NCBI GenBank assembly: GCA_019751935.1 | Contig: JAIEMR010000101.1 | Coordinates: forward strand, 1 to 20,712 | Direction: 5' to 3' | Length of the DNA: 20,712 bases | Origin: Alphaproteobacteria bacterium | Lineage (GTDB): Bacteria > Pseudomonadota > Alphaproteobacteria > Paracaedibacterales > CAIULA01 | The notes under the pieces: model-generated | Seen by the model: the letters and a program-made list of their open reading frames with translations, nothing else | Told to the model about the DNA's origin: nothing | The model's database searches: none | In this document: piece by piece, positions 6,578 to 13,284 of the stretch | Layout of the letters: each line of letters opens with the position of its first letter | How positions within the stretch are numbered: the stretch's first letter is position 1 | Made by a program: the position numbers and the translations under genes

Positions 6578-7813
6578 TTACTGTGCCGCTGCTGTAGGCT
6601 TTTTAGAGGCATCAGATGCTTTTCCTTTTTTGGAAGAATCAACTGCTGTTCCCGCTGCAGGGCTAGCTTCTGTTCCTTTTTTAGAAGAGGTAGCTGCTGT
6701 TCCTACTTTAGGAGAGTCAGCTGGTTTTTCTGCTACGGGGTGGTCAGCTGCTTTTCCTGCTTTAGTGGAGTCAGTTGGTTTTTCTGCTACTGGGTGATCA
6801 GCTGCTTTTCCTGCTACAGGGTGATCAGCTGCTTTTCCTGCTTTAGAGTGGTCAGCTGGTTTTTCTGCTACAGGGTGATCAGCTGCTTTTCCTGCTTTAG
6901 AGTGGTCAGCTGGTTTTTCTGCTACGGGATGGTCAGCTGCTTTTCCTGCTACAGGGTGATCAGCTGCTTTTCCTGCTACAGGGTGATCAGCTGCTTTTCC
7001 TGCTACAGGGTGATCAGCTGCTTTTTCTGCTACAGGGTGATCAGCTGCTTTTTCTGCTTTAGAGTGGTCAGCTGGTTTTTCTGCTATAGGGTCAACTGCA
7101 GGCTTACTCGCTGCAGTATTTTTTGCACTTTCACTCAATGCTTGTTTCAAGCTAGACACGTCTGCTTTAAGCTCAGCTTCTTCAGCCTTCATCGCTTCAA
7201 GCAATTTCCGCATCTCTTCAACTAGTTTTTCTTCCGCTTTTGCATTCTGACTGACTGCCTTATCTGTTGCTTTTGGATGCGCACCAGCTTTAGCTTCACT
7301 AGATGGATCGGTGGAATCGTCTGCAACTTCACTAGACGGATCTATGGAATCACCTGATGAATCGTCTGTGGGTTTTTTATCAGCAGGCTTAGGTTTTGCT
7401 TTTACGCTTGTTTTAGCTGGGACTGATGGGCCCTTGGGAGCACTTGCCGAACCCTTGGAATCACTAGGTAAATCTGTGGGATTAGGTGAATCGCTTGGTG
7501 CTCCATCGCTGTCTTTTCCTCCAAACAGGCCTTCTAAAAACTGTTCTGCTTTAGATTCATTAGATGAGCCCTTGGAAGCACTTGCTGAACCCTTGGAGGC
7601 ACTGGGTAAATCTGTGGGATTGCTTGATGAATCGCTTGGTGGCACTGTACCATTTTCTTTTTCTTTTAAAAGAATGTCTTTTAACCGCTGTGCTTCAGCT
7701 TCTGCAGCTGCAACATCTGCTTCGCTAACCAACTCCTCAGCCGAAAAAGAAACTCCCGCAAGCATCGTTGACATTAACGCAATCGCCAAAAGTGATTTTG
7801 AAATTTTCTTCAT
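6578..7813 (-). CDS. Exported repeat protein with 9-residue tandem repeats (411 residues)
   Basis: The family is not recognised. I start it at 7813 (MKKISKSLL) and not at an ATG 21 bases upstream, because the ribosome-binding AGGGGA at 7820-7825 lies between them and the resulting N-terminus matches the 260-residue paralogue. The parts are a signal peptide (1-24), a short helix (25-55), and a Ser/Pro/Asp-rich linker with an internal duplication (about 58-190). A helix with MKAEEAELKADVSSLKQAL (about 191-235) follows. Last comes an array of 14 nine-residue units, residues 247-372, of the type AADHPVAGK or PADHSKAGK, with degenerate units on both sides up to the end. Each typical unit carries one His, so the array is His-rich and positively biased. 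An exported, flexible, perhaps surface-exposed protein is the likely reading; the role is unknown. Confidence 0.82.
   Translation of the reverse strand: MKKISKSLLAIALMSTMLAGVSFSAEELVSEADVAAAEAEAQRLKDILLKEKENGTVPPSDSSSNPTDLPSASKGSASASKGSSNESKAEQFLEGLFGGKDSDGAPSDSPNPTDLPSDSKGSASAPKGPSVPAKTSVKAKPKPADKKPTDDSSGDSIDPSSEVADDSTDPSSEAKAGAHPKATDKAVSQNAKAEEKLVEEMRKLLEAMKAEEAELKADVSSLKQALSESAKNTAASKPAVDPIAEKPADHSKAEKAADHPVAEKAADHPVAGKAADHPVAGKAADHPVAGKAADHPVAEKPADHSKAGKAADHPVAEKPADHSKAGKAADHPVAGKAADHPVAEKPTDSTKAGKAADHPVAEKPADSPKVGTAATSSKKGTEASPAAGTAVDSSKKGKASDASKKPTAAAQ
6698..7075 (-). repeat. 27-base minisatellite inside the 411-residue gene (14 units)
   Basis: Fourteen consecutive units of exactly 27 bases encode nine residues each. 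Several adjacent units are nearly identical at the DNA level (the run around 6940-7050), while the outer ones have drifted. The unit length is a multiple of three, so slippage or unequal crossing-over would change length without breaking the frame. Confidence 0.92.
7440..7641 (-). repeat. Diverged direct duplication in the linker of the 411-residue protein
   Basis: The stretches 7440-7500 and 7578-7641 match closely. Both encode NPTDLPS-(A/D)-SKGSASA-(S/P)-KG. The copies lie about 140 bases apart and point to an older internal duplication besides the 27-base array. Confidence 0.75.
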
Positions 7814-7903
7814 TAAATTTCCCCTAATTTTCATAAAATTATAATTTTTTTAAAGACTTACCTATTTATGAGCATAAACAGGGAAAGTTAATAAATATTT
7901 AAA
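7814..7903 (-). promoter_or_regulatory. Conserved leader/promoter of the 411-residue gene
   Basis: This leader is the second copy of the block upstream of the 260-residue gene, with matching TTAACTTT, CTGTTTAT and TAAGTCTTTAA segments and the ribosome-binding AGGGGA (7820-7825) six bases before the ATG. Shared control of the two genes is inferred. Confidence 0.5.
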
Positions 7904-7936
7904 AGGAAATATAATTTAGTATTAATAGCTCCTCGC

Positions 7937-8019
7937 CATCACAAGGAACCGTAAGACTTTTCCGTTAGAAAGATTGTTTTTATGGATGGCCACAAAGCCT
8001 TAGCTTTTGCCCATGAGGA
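7937..8019. repeat. 82-base hairpin repeat, intergenic copy
   Basis: This stretch and the one at 9492-9573 start with CATCAC, have AGGA close behind and TTGTTT near the middle. Both continue as GGATGGCCAC, then a small hairpin, then CCATGA. Here the hairpin is AAAGC / GCTTT (7994-7998 and 8003-8007); in the other copy it is GC-rich, so pairing is kept while the bases differ. The lengths are 83 and 82. It fills most of the gap between the dsbA-like terminator and the leader of the 411-residue gene. Confidence 0.6.
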
Positions 8020-8039
8020 TAGGCATGTTCAATAAAAAA

Positions 8040-8061
8040 CCCCTCAATAAAAATTGAGGGG
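8040..8061 (-). terminator. Rho-independent terminator after the DsbA-like gene
   Basis: A perfect nine-base stem CCCCTCAAT / ATTGAGGGG with an AAAA loop is followed on the minus strand by a run of six T. It lies 31 bases past the stop at 8093. Confidence 0.92.
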
Positions 8062-8092
8062 CTATAAACTTTTAAACTTTGAATTTTAAAGT

Positions 8093-9094
8093 TTAACGTT
8101 GATCTTTATTTGCTTTTACAGGGCTATTTGCTTCTGCTGGGGCTGTTGTTGGTGTTGGTGTTGGTGTTGGTGTTGGGCCACCTTTAAAAGAATCCAGTAC
8201 TTTATTGAATCCATCAATATCCATTGGAGGAACAATAACCAATTTGCCATCTTTTTGAAGTCCGAATATGGTTGGTACCCCAGGGATCTTCATTTGTTCA
8301 GCTAATTGAGTCAGAGAAACAAGCATCTTCTCTGTTGCTTCAGCAAGTTCATCTTTTTCCATTTTGACAACATCAATGCCTGAATCTTTTGCCATTTGTA
8401 ACAATTTAGCGCGATCAATTTCCGCAGTCTTGTTAACAAATTTCAAAAAGAAAGTGTTCATCTTGTCAACACCTTGCTGAGATGTCGCAATCAAAATTTT
8501 AGCCATAGCAACAGAATTCGGCCCCAAAATTGCCACAGGAATAATGTGAACCGCTAAATCATGACGCTTTTCAACCAAAGCTGCTGCTAAACGGTAGAAA
8601 TCATGGCAGTGTGGGCACATAGGATCAAAAAACGCAACCAAATGAGCATCAGCCTTTGCAGAACCTAAAGTAATACCTGAAGTCAACAATTTATCCTTCA
8701 TGTCTGTTGCCGCTTTTTCCATATCGCTGCGCATTTTATCTTGCTGAGCTTGCATTGCATCATTAACGGCGCCAATAAATAAATCTGGCTTTTCACGAAT
8801 CATAGCTAAGAAAATGTCCTGGATCTCTTGGCGGTCATCCGCGCCAAAACGACCTTTTGCAGCTGGCTTCGAATCTGAAGGAGCTGAGGTTGAAGCCGAA
8901 GTAGCTGAAGGATGAGTCTGACTAGCAGCCTCTTCTTTCTTCCCTTCTTGCTTTGTCTCTTGCTTAGCATCTGAATGAGCTTCGCTCTCTTTTTTGTGTT
9001 GTGAGTATGAGTAAAAACCAAATCCTAAAATGGCAACAGCTACAACTCCCGCTATTAACCCTTTGGATGCAGTTGGTTTGGAAGATTTGTCCAT
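8093..9094 (-). CDS. Membrane-anchored DsbA-family thiol:disulfide oxidoreductase
   Basis: The protein should act in the periplasm on cysteines of exported proteins. A single membrane segment at about residues 13-30 anchors it. A charged, Ala/Ser-rich linker (about 32-82) and a helical stretch (85-140) follow, then a thioredoxin fold. The active site is DPMCPHCHDF with Cys160 and Cys163, and the cis-proline loop reads IPGVPTIFG. Together these place it with DsbA/BdbD/Com1-like proteins. Com1-like oxidoreductases are common in intracellular alphaproteobacteria, often as outer-membrane-associated or lipid-linked antigens; this one has no lipobox. An odd PT-repeat tail (about 308-320) ends the chain and comes from a six-base microsatellite. 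It has its own terminator, and TAGGT precedes the ATG. No DsbB partner is in view. Oxidase versus isomerase activity cannot be told. Confidence 0.9.
   Translation of the reverse strand: MDKSSKPTASKGLIAGVVAVAILGFGFYSYSQHKKESEAHSDAKQETKQEGKKEEAASQTHPSATSASTSAPSDSKPAAKGRFGADDRQEIQDIFLAMIREKPDLFIGAVNDAMQAQQDKMRSDMEKAATDMKDKLLTSGITLGSAKADAHLVAFFDPMCPHCHDFYRLAAALVEKRHDLAVHIIPVAILGPNSVAMAKILIATSQQGVDKMNTFFLKFVNKTAEIDRAKLLQMAKDSGIDVVKMEKDELAEATEKMLVSLTQLAEQMKIPGVPTIFGLQKDGKLVIVPPMDIDGFNKVLDSFKGGPTPTPTPTPTTAPAEANSPVKANKDQR
8148..8177 (-). repeat. Hexanucleotide microsatellite encoding Pro-Thr repeats
   Basis: About five GTTGGT units in a row (plus-strand reading) encode the PTPTPTPTPT segment near the C-terminus of the DsbA-like protein. 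Six bases keep the frame, so changes in copy number would only alter tail length. Confidence 0.85.
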
Positions 9095-9433
9095 AATTAT
9101 ACCTATTTAAAAATTACATAAAATTGATTCTAAGCATTAATTTTAAAAAAAGAAAGAATTTTCTTGGAACTTTTAAGCTATACCCAAAGTGTTTCAAAAA
9201 GCCGGGCAGGCGTTTGAGGGGCGAGGAACGCAGTGTATATGAGATATTACGGTTTAGACTGCTCTTCTTTAAACATAAAGTGTTTAAAGAAGCTAAGCAG
9301 ACTTAACTGTAAAGCACCAAGATCCTGAAAAACAACAAACCCAGAATTTGAAACACTTTGGGTATATGGGTTGACTTATTAGAATAAATCCCCAATCTAA
9401 AGTGTATGAGGTTATATAGTAGAAGTAATAAAA
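9095..9433. other. Divergent intergenic region between the minus and plus gene blocks
   Basis: This 339-base gap separates the DsbA-like gene (leftward) from the protease gene (rightward). It holds the palindromic element at 9179-9366. Close to the protease there is a TTGACT at 9371-9376, but no convincing -10 at the right distance, and only a weak AGAAG before the protease ATG. The other end carries the DsbA-like leader with TATAAT next to its ATG. Small open frames inside the palindrome show no sign of coding. Confidence 0.6.
9179..9366. repeat. 188-base palindromic, MITE-like intergenic element
   Basis: The ends are a perfect 20-base inverted repeat: TATACCCAAAGTGTTTCAAA at 9179-9198 and its complement at 9347-9366. 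Inside lies a perfect 12-base hairpin (CTTCTTTAAACA at 9264-9275 with 9281-9292, loop TAAAG). It extends imperfectly outward through CTGCT/AGCAG. The left interior is more GC-rich than the rest and has a second small hairpin around GTATAT/ATATTAC. No reading frame of note and no clear target duplication were seen. The TATACCC...GGGTATA layout recalls small palindromic elements scattered in other bacterial genomes, from memory only. Confidence 0.75.
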
Positions 9434-10660
9434 ATGATACCGTCTAAGGCCGTCAATCATGAACTCCAAAGGAATGGACTACAAACACCATCATCACGAG
9501 GAGCGATCAGCGACGTGATGATCCAGGAGTTGTTTCTGGATGGCCACGCCCCCTCGGGGGCTCGCCATGACGGCTCAAAGCATACCTATTTTGTGTTGCT
9601 TTTGGTCCTTACATTTATCCTTGCTTGCGTTCCTTTATTTATAAAAGATTCCCATGCCATGGTGAGCGACGGAGTTCATAACGAGCAATCCTATATAAAT
9701 TTAGCAAAAGAAAGAGCTTCTTTCGAATCAGTATGTAGCGTTCATGATAACAAAACATTGATTTCCCAGACTGGCGTTTTAATTGCACCTAATGTTGTTG
9801 CGACGGCTGCTCATGGGATTGCCTCCATCCTTGCTAAAAGTGATTCAACACTCAAATCTCCTACCACTATTGTCCCCGTAAACAACTTGACTGTTACCTT
9901 TGATACAAATGGGGGGTGCTCAGTCTATCAAGCCGAAAGCGTTCTAATAGACAGTCGTTATTTAAATAATCTTCCAGGGGTTGAAGCGAAATACGATATT
10001 GCTTTTATCAAATTGAAAGAAGATGTCAGGGGCATTCAACCAGCAAAAGTTTTTTCAATCGCCGAAGTGCCGACGAACAACCCCCTTTATGTTGTAACAT
10101 TTGGAAGTGTTGATTTGTCAAAAAATTCTCTTTTAAAAAGAGCTTTTAAACTTTATGAAATGGATACTTATTTTTCACATCCGTTTGACGAGGAAGCCTT
10201 AGCGTTAAATCGTTCTGTGCTTGTCTCGTCCTTGTTTTTCAAGCCCGATGAGGGTTTAAAAAAGCCATCTTTAAGCAGTGACGAAGTCACCATTCGAACC
10301 TATGAAGCAACTCAAAATTGGTTAAAAGATGGAAAAGGACCTTATGCACTTGCCCTACCAGGCACAAGCGGAGCCCCTGTTTTTATAACCCTCATGATTA
10401 ATGGCAGAAAACAAGACTATCTATTCGGCATAATAACGAGTTTTGCCCATTTGTCAGGACATCACCAAGCCCCAAAGGGGCAGCCAGAATACCGATATAT
10501 TTTAGAAAACCGGGAAAAAGTATTTGGACAGTATCAAACCATTTTCGCGCTTTTCTATGAAGAAGATAATTTATATTCAAAGGCCAATAGCAAACGCTAT
10601 AGAAAGGATAAATATTTATCCGGTCTTCTTTTAAAATTACAGAGCGGTTTATGGAAATAA
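9434..10660 (+). CDS. Exported trypsin-like (chymotrypsin-fold) serine protease
   Basis: This is a 408-residue protein with a recognisable S1 catalytic triad: His127 in VVATAAHGIA, Asp188 in KYDIAFIKL and Ser312 in LPGTSGAPVF. A hydrophobic segment (about 51-70, followed by DSHA) looks like a signal peptide or signal anchor, so the enzyme is likely periplasmic, secreted or anchored. The N-terminus is unusually long: residues 20-47 are encoded by an 82-base hairpin repeat also found at 7937-8019. The true start is not certain. The ATG at 9434 has only weak ribosome-binding signal, and an internal ATG at codon 29 falls within the repeat. No PDZ domain follows, so it is not a DegP-type protease. 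The last ten bases overlap yraN. Substrate unknown; a host-directed role is speculation. Confidence 0.82.
   Translation: MIPSKAVNHELQRNGLQTPSSRGAISDVMIQELFLDGHAPSGARHDGSKHTYFVLLLVLTFILACVPLFIKDSHAMVSDGVHNEQSYINLAKERASFESVCSVHDNKTLISQTGVLIAPNVVATAAHGIASILAKSDSTLKSPTTIVPVNNLTVTFDTNGGCSVYQAESVLIDSRYLNNLPGVEAKYDIAFIKLKEDVRGIQPAKVFSIAEVPTNNPLYVVTFGSVDLSKNSLLKRAFKLYEMDTYFSHPFDEEALALNRSVLVSSLFFKPDEGLKKPSLSSDEVTIRTYEATQNWLKDGKGPYALALPGTSGAPVFITLMINGRKQDYLFGIITSFAHLSGHHQAPKGQPEYRYILENREKVFGQYQTIFALFYEEDNLYSKANSKRYRKDKYLSGLLLKLQSGLWK
9492..9573 (+). repeat. 82-base hairpin repeat inside the protease reading frame
   Basis: This is the second copy of the element at 7937-8019, here within codons 20-47 of the protease. 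It can fold at ATCCAG / CTGGAT (9521-9526 with 9536-9541) and at GCCCCC / GGGGGC (9548-9553 with 9556-9561), and CATCATCAC pairs with GTGATGAT earlier in it. It is much richer in GC than the surrounding gene. The outline recalls in-frame palindromic elements known from Rickettsia, although I cannot say it belongs to those families. Confidence 0.65.
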
Positions 10661-11025
10661 CTGCTGATAAACAAGGCCGTCTTTCAGAAGAAAAAGCTCG
10701 CCTGTTTTTAGAAAATAAAGGATACAAGATTGCCTTTCATCGGTACAAAACCCCTTATGGGGAAATTGATTTTTTGATGATAAAAGAAAAGACACTGATT
10801 GCTGTCGAAGTAAAATACCGAAATGGACCTGTTTCAAATGCCGCAGCGTCTATTACTTTGCATCAAAAGAGGCGCATTCAAAATGCATTGCTTCATTTTC
10901 TTCAAAATCAACCTTTCTATGCAGCCGAATATCCTTTTCTTAGGTTCGATGTTGTTTTATTATGCAGCTCAAAAGCTATTGTCCATATTCCAAATGCCTG
11001 GCAAATCGAAAGTGAATTTTTATGA
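10651..11025 (+). CDS. yraN: UPF0102 family protein YraN
   Basis: At 124 residues this is the usual size for YraN, a small protein with a restriction-endonuclease-like fold whose job is still not well defined. The nuclease-type core is present: GEID at residues 37-40 and AVEVK at 51-55, spaced as in PD-(D/E)xK enzymes, with Lys55 as the expected catalytic lysine. The helix with HQKRRIQNA follows as in the family. It overlaps the protease stop by ten bases and ends in an ATGA overlap with the BON lipoprotein, so it is translated from the same message. The yraN-BON lipoprotein neighbourhood is common in proteobacteria. Confidence 0.93.
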   Translation: MEITADKQGRLSEEKARLFLENKGYKIAFHRYKTPYGEIDFLMIKEKTLIAVEVKYRNGPVSNAAASITLHQKRRIQNALLHFLQNQPFYAAEYPFLRFDVVLLCSSKAIVHIPNAWQIESEFL

Positions 11026-11681
11026 AGTTTAAAAGTCAGTATTTAGTTCTTATAACCGCAGCCCTCAGTCTGTCCTCTTGTATTGCCCCTCTTGTTATTG
11101 GCGGAGGCGCTACAGTCGGAGCCATTGCCACAAAAGAAAAAGGCATCACAGGAACTGTTACAGACAGTCAGATTTCTGTAACTCTTAAAGCCAAATTGTA
11201 TCAATTTGATCCAGATCTCTACTCAAAAGTTACCGTCAACGTTCAAAGCGGAGAAGTCTTGTTAGCTGGAACAGTGACAAAAGCTGAATGGCAAGTCGAA
11301 GCTGAAAGAATCGCTTGGGAAGTTAACGGAGTTCAGCATGTGGTTAATCATATCGAAGTTTCACAAGAAGGTGAAGGAATCGGCACCATGCTTCAAGATA
11401 GTGTCATTACCACTCAAGTTAAAGCAAACCTTCTGTGCGATGGTGATATAAGGTCATTGAATTACAGCATTAAAACTGTAAATGGTACTGTTTACATAAT
11501 GGGTATCGCTCAAAGCCAAGCAGAACTTGATAAAGTTGGAAAATATGCAAGCTCTGTTAAGGGTGTTAAAAAAGTTATGAGTTTTGCAAAGATTAAAGAG
11601 GATACTTCTGGCGCTCCAGCTGAAACTAAAGAAGAAAATTCAACTGAAATTAAGGAAGAAGCTCCAGCTGAAAGTAAATAA
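11022..11681 (+). CDS. BON-domain lipoprotein (two BON domains)
   Basis: The first 20 residues end in a lipobox, LSSC, with Cys20 the expected lipid-bearing residue, followed by a glycine-rich stretch. Two BON domains follow at about residues 45-115 and 125-193; each has the pattern of alternating V/I residues with a central V-(Q/N)-G-x-V turn (VQSGEVLLAG and VNGTVYIMG). This layout is that of the DolP/OsmY-like outer-membrane or periplasmic proteins that guard envelope integrity. The C-terminal 25 residues are a Lys/Glu/Ala-rich tail with a repeated EE-containing unit. It is the third gene of the packed run, coupled to yraN by ATGA and three bases ahead of the next gene. Confidence 0.9.
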   Translation: MKFKSQYLVLITAALSLSSCIAPLVIGGGATVGAIATKEKGITGTVTDSQISVTLKAKLYQFDPDLYSKVTVNVQSGEVLLAGTVTKAEWQVEAERIAWEVNGVQHVVNHIEVSQEGEGIGTMLQDSVITTQVKANLLCDGDIRSLNYSIKTVNGTVYIMGIAQSQAELDKVGKYASSVKGVKKVMSFAKIKEDTSGAPAETKEENSTEIKEEAPAESK

Positions 11682-11684
11682 AAT

Positions 11685-12506
11685 ATGAATTTTTTTACAG
11701 AGCTGTCTCATCGTACCCTTATCCAACTGACGGGTGTTGATAAGGCTTCTTTTTTACAAGGGCTCATTACCAATGATGTAACGGCCGTGGAACAAGGAAA
11801 GGCCATATATGCCGCGCTGTTAACTCCACAAGGGAAATTTCTTTTTGATCTATTTATCTTTCAAACCCAAGATACGTGGTTAATAGACTGTGAACGTGAC
11901 CGTACATCAGAGCTTATCAAACGTTTATCTATGTACAAATTAAGGTCCAAAGTTGAAATCATTGACCTGAGCGATACATATAAAGTTTTTGCAAGCAGTG
12001 AGTCTATACCCGATACAATTCAGATTGCTGACCCTCGTCTTAAAGATCTTGGTTATCGTCTTTATGCAAAGGATTTATCAGTAAACTTAGAACCTTCAGA
12101 TAGTTATGAAAACCATCGCATTTCCTTAGGTGTTCCTGATGGAAGCCGTGATATTCCAATCGATAAAGGAATTATCTTGGAATATGGTTTTGATGAGCTA
12201 CAAGCAATTGATTGGAAAAAAGGCTGTTATATGGGGCAAGAATTGACAGCCAGAACGCGTTATCGTGGCCTTGTCCGAAAACGCCTTTTGCCTGTTAAAA
12301 TTGAAGGAGAAGCACCCCCGCCGTTTACGCCGATATTTTTAGGCGATGAAGAAGTGGGAGAAATGCGCACCAGTGTGTCTGGATGTGGCCTTGCCTTACT
12401 AAGACTTGCCTCTATAAGGCATTCTCTTCCTAAATTAACATGTGGAAACGCACAAATAATGCCTTATATTCCAAGCTGGGTGCAATTACCTGCCGCAGAA
12501 GATTAG
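11685..12506 (+). CDS. ygfZ: YgfZ/CAF17-type folate-binding iron-sulfur cluster protein
   Basis: The family supports the repair or assembly of certain iron-sulfur enzymes using tetrahydrofolate and resembles the aminomethyltransferase GcvT without its enzyme activity. The signature KGCYMGQE is at residues 179-186, with the essential cysteine at 181, followed by TARTRYRG as expected. The N-terminal part has the typical L-x-GVDKASFLQGLITNDV. At 273 residues the protein is shorter than E. coli YgfZ (about 326) but normal for alphaproteobacterial members. It starts three bases after the BON gene and ends four bases before tatC. I see no clear ribosome-binding site, so coupling to the upstream gene is likely. 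Confidence 0.92.
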   Translation: MNFFTELSHRTLIQLTGVDKASFLQGLITNDVTAVEQGKAIYAALLTPQGKFLFDLFIFQTQDTWLIDCERDRTSELIKRLSMYKLRSKVEIIDLSDTYKVFASSESIPDTIQIADPRLKDLGYRLYAKDLSVNLEPSDSYENHRISLGVPDGSRDIPIDKGIILEYGFDELQAIDWKKGCYMGQELTARTRYRGLVRKRLLPVKIEGEAPPPFTPIFLGDEEVGEMRTSVSGCGLALLRLASIRHSLPKLTCGNAQIMPYIPSWVQLPAAED

Positions 12507-12510
12507 AGCA

Positions 12511-13284
12511 ATGCTTAACGACACACCTCGTCCTCTTTTAGAACATCTCATTGAGCTTAGAAAAAGACTGATTTATATCCTGATTGTCTTCTTTGTAATC
12601 TTTGCAGTTTGTTATTTTTTTTCAGAAATTATCTTTCAGTTTTTGGTAAAGCCTTTAGCAACCCTGTTACAGGCAAAAGGTGAAGGCCGAAGACTTATCT
12701 ATACAGGACTAACCGAAGCTTTTTTAACCTACATCAAAGTTGCTGCCTTTGCTGCCAGCTTTATTGCTTTTCCTCTGATTGCGAGTCAAATATGGCTGTT
12801 TATAGCACCAGGTCTTTATCTTCATGAGCGCAAATTGTTTGTTGGGTTATTGGTAGCAACGCCTATTTTGTTTTTTTTAGGAGCCGCATTCGCCTACACA
12901 GTCATCTTTCCAGCAGCTTATCAATTTTTCTTAAGCTTTGAGTCTTCTGCAGCCGGGGGCAGCCTTCCTATTCAATTAGAAGCCAAAGTTAATGAATACT
13001 TATCTTTTGTCATGCGTTTGATTTTTGCTTTTGGAATTTGCTTTGAAATGCCGGTTGTTTTAACTCTTCTTGCCAGCATTGATTTGGTAACACGTCAAGG
13101 GCTTATCCAAAAATGGCGCATTGCTGTTTTATTGATATTTATCATCGCTGCAATTATTACTCCGCCCGACATCTTAAGCATGCTAGGACTGGCATTACCG
13201 CTTATTATCCTTTATGGTTTATCTATAATTATGGTTTCATTCTTAGAAAATTATCGCCAAAGGAAAATTAAGCCCCATGTTTGA
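12511..13284 (+). CDS. tatC: Sec-independent protein translocase subunit TatC
   Basis: TatC is the inner-membrane receptor for folded proteins with twin-arginine signal peptides. The protein has the conserved N-terminal LLEHLIELRKRL, six membrane helices, the GLYLHERK loop with its conserved glutamate, and the FGICFEMPVV stretch of the family. At 257 residues the length is usual. The stop overlaps serS by eight bases. In many alphaproteobacteria tatA, tatB, tatC and serS lie together; here the tatC-serS end is kept but no tatA or tatB precedes it, the place being taken by the ygfZ-like gene. Those subunits must be elsewhere or be replaced by a single TatA. Confidence 0.96.
   Translation: MLNDTPRPLLEHLIELRKRLIYILIVFFVIFAVCYFFSEIIFQFLVKPLATLLQAKGEGRRLIYTGLTEAFLTYIKVAAFAASFIAFPLIASQIWLFIAPGLYLHERKLFVGLLVATPILFFLGAAFAYTVIFPAAYQFFLSFESSAAGGSLPIQLEAKVNEYLSFVMRLIFAFGICFEMPVVLTLLASIDLVTRQGLIQKWRIAVLLIFIIAAIITPPDILSMLGLALPLIILYGLSIIMVSFLENYRQRKIKPHV

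Noticed and set aside
6698..7075. CRISPR array
   Set aside because: The regular repeats are contiguous 27-base coding units without unique spacers.
6569..7225. Open frame on the plus strand rich in Cys, Phe and Ser, opposite the repeat gene
   Set aside because: It is the mirror of the 27-base repeat array; its repeated CFSCYRV-like pattern comes from the coding strand, and it has no ribosome-binding site of its own.
7814..7834. Upstream ATG giving seven more residues to the 411-residue protein
   Set aside because: The ribosome-binding AGGGGA lies between this ATG and the next one, and the paralogue begins at the later position.
7311..7844. 177-codon open frame on the plus strand opposite the linker of the 411-residue gene
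   Set aside because: It is antisense to a gene with a signal peptide, ribosome-binding site, conserved leader and terminator. Its Leu/Ser/Gly composition is what the reverse of a Ser/Pro/Asp-rich linker gives.
9124..9306. 60-codon open frame in the divergent gap
   Set aside because: It runs through the palindromic element, is rich in Lys and Arg without any recognisable feature, and has no ribosome-binding site.
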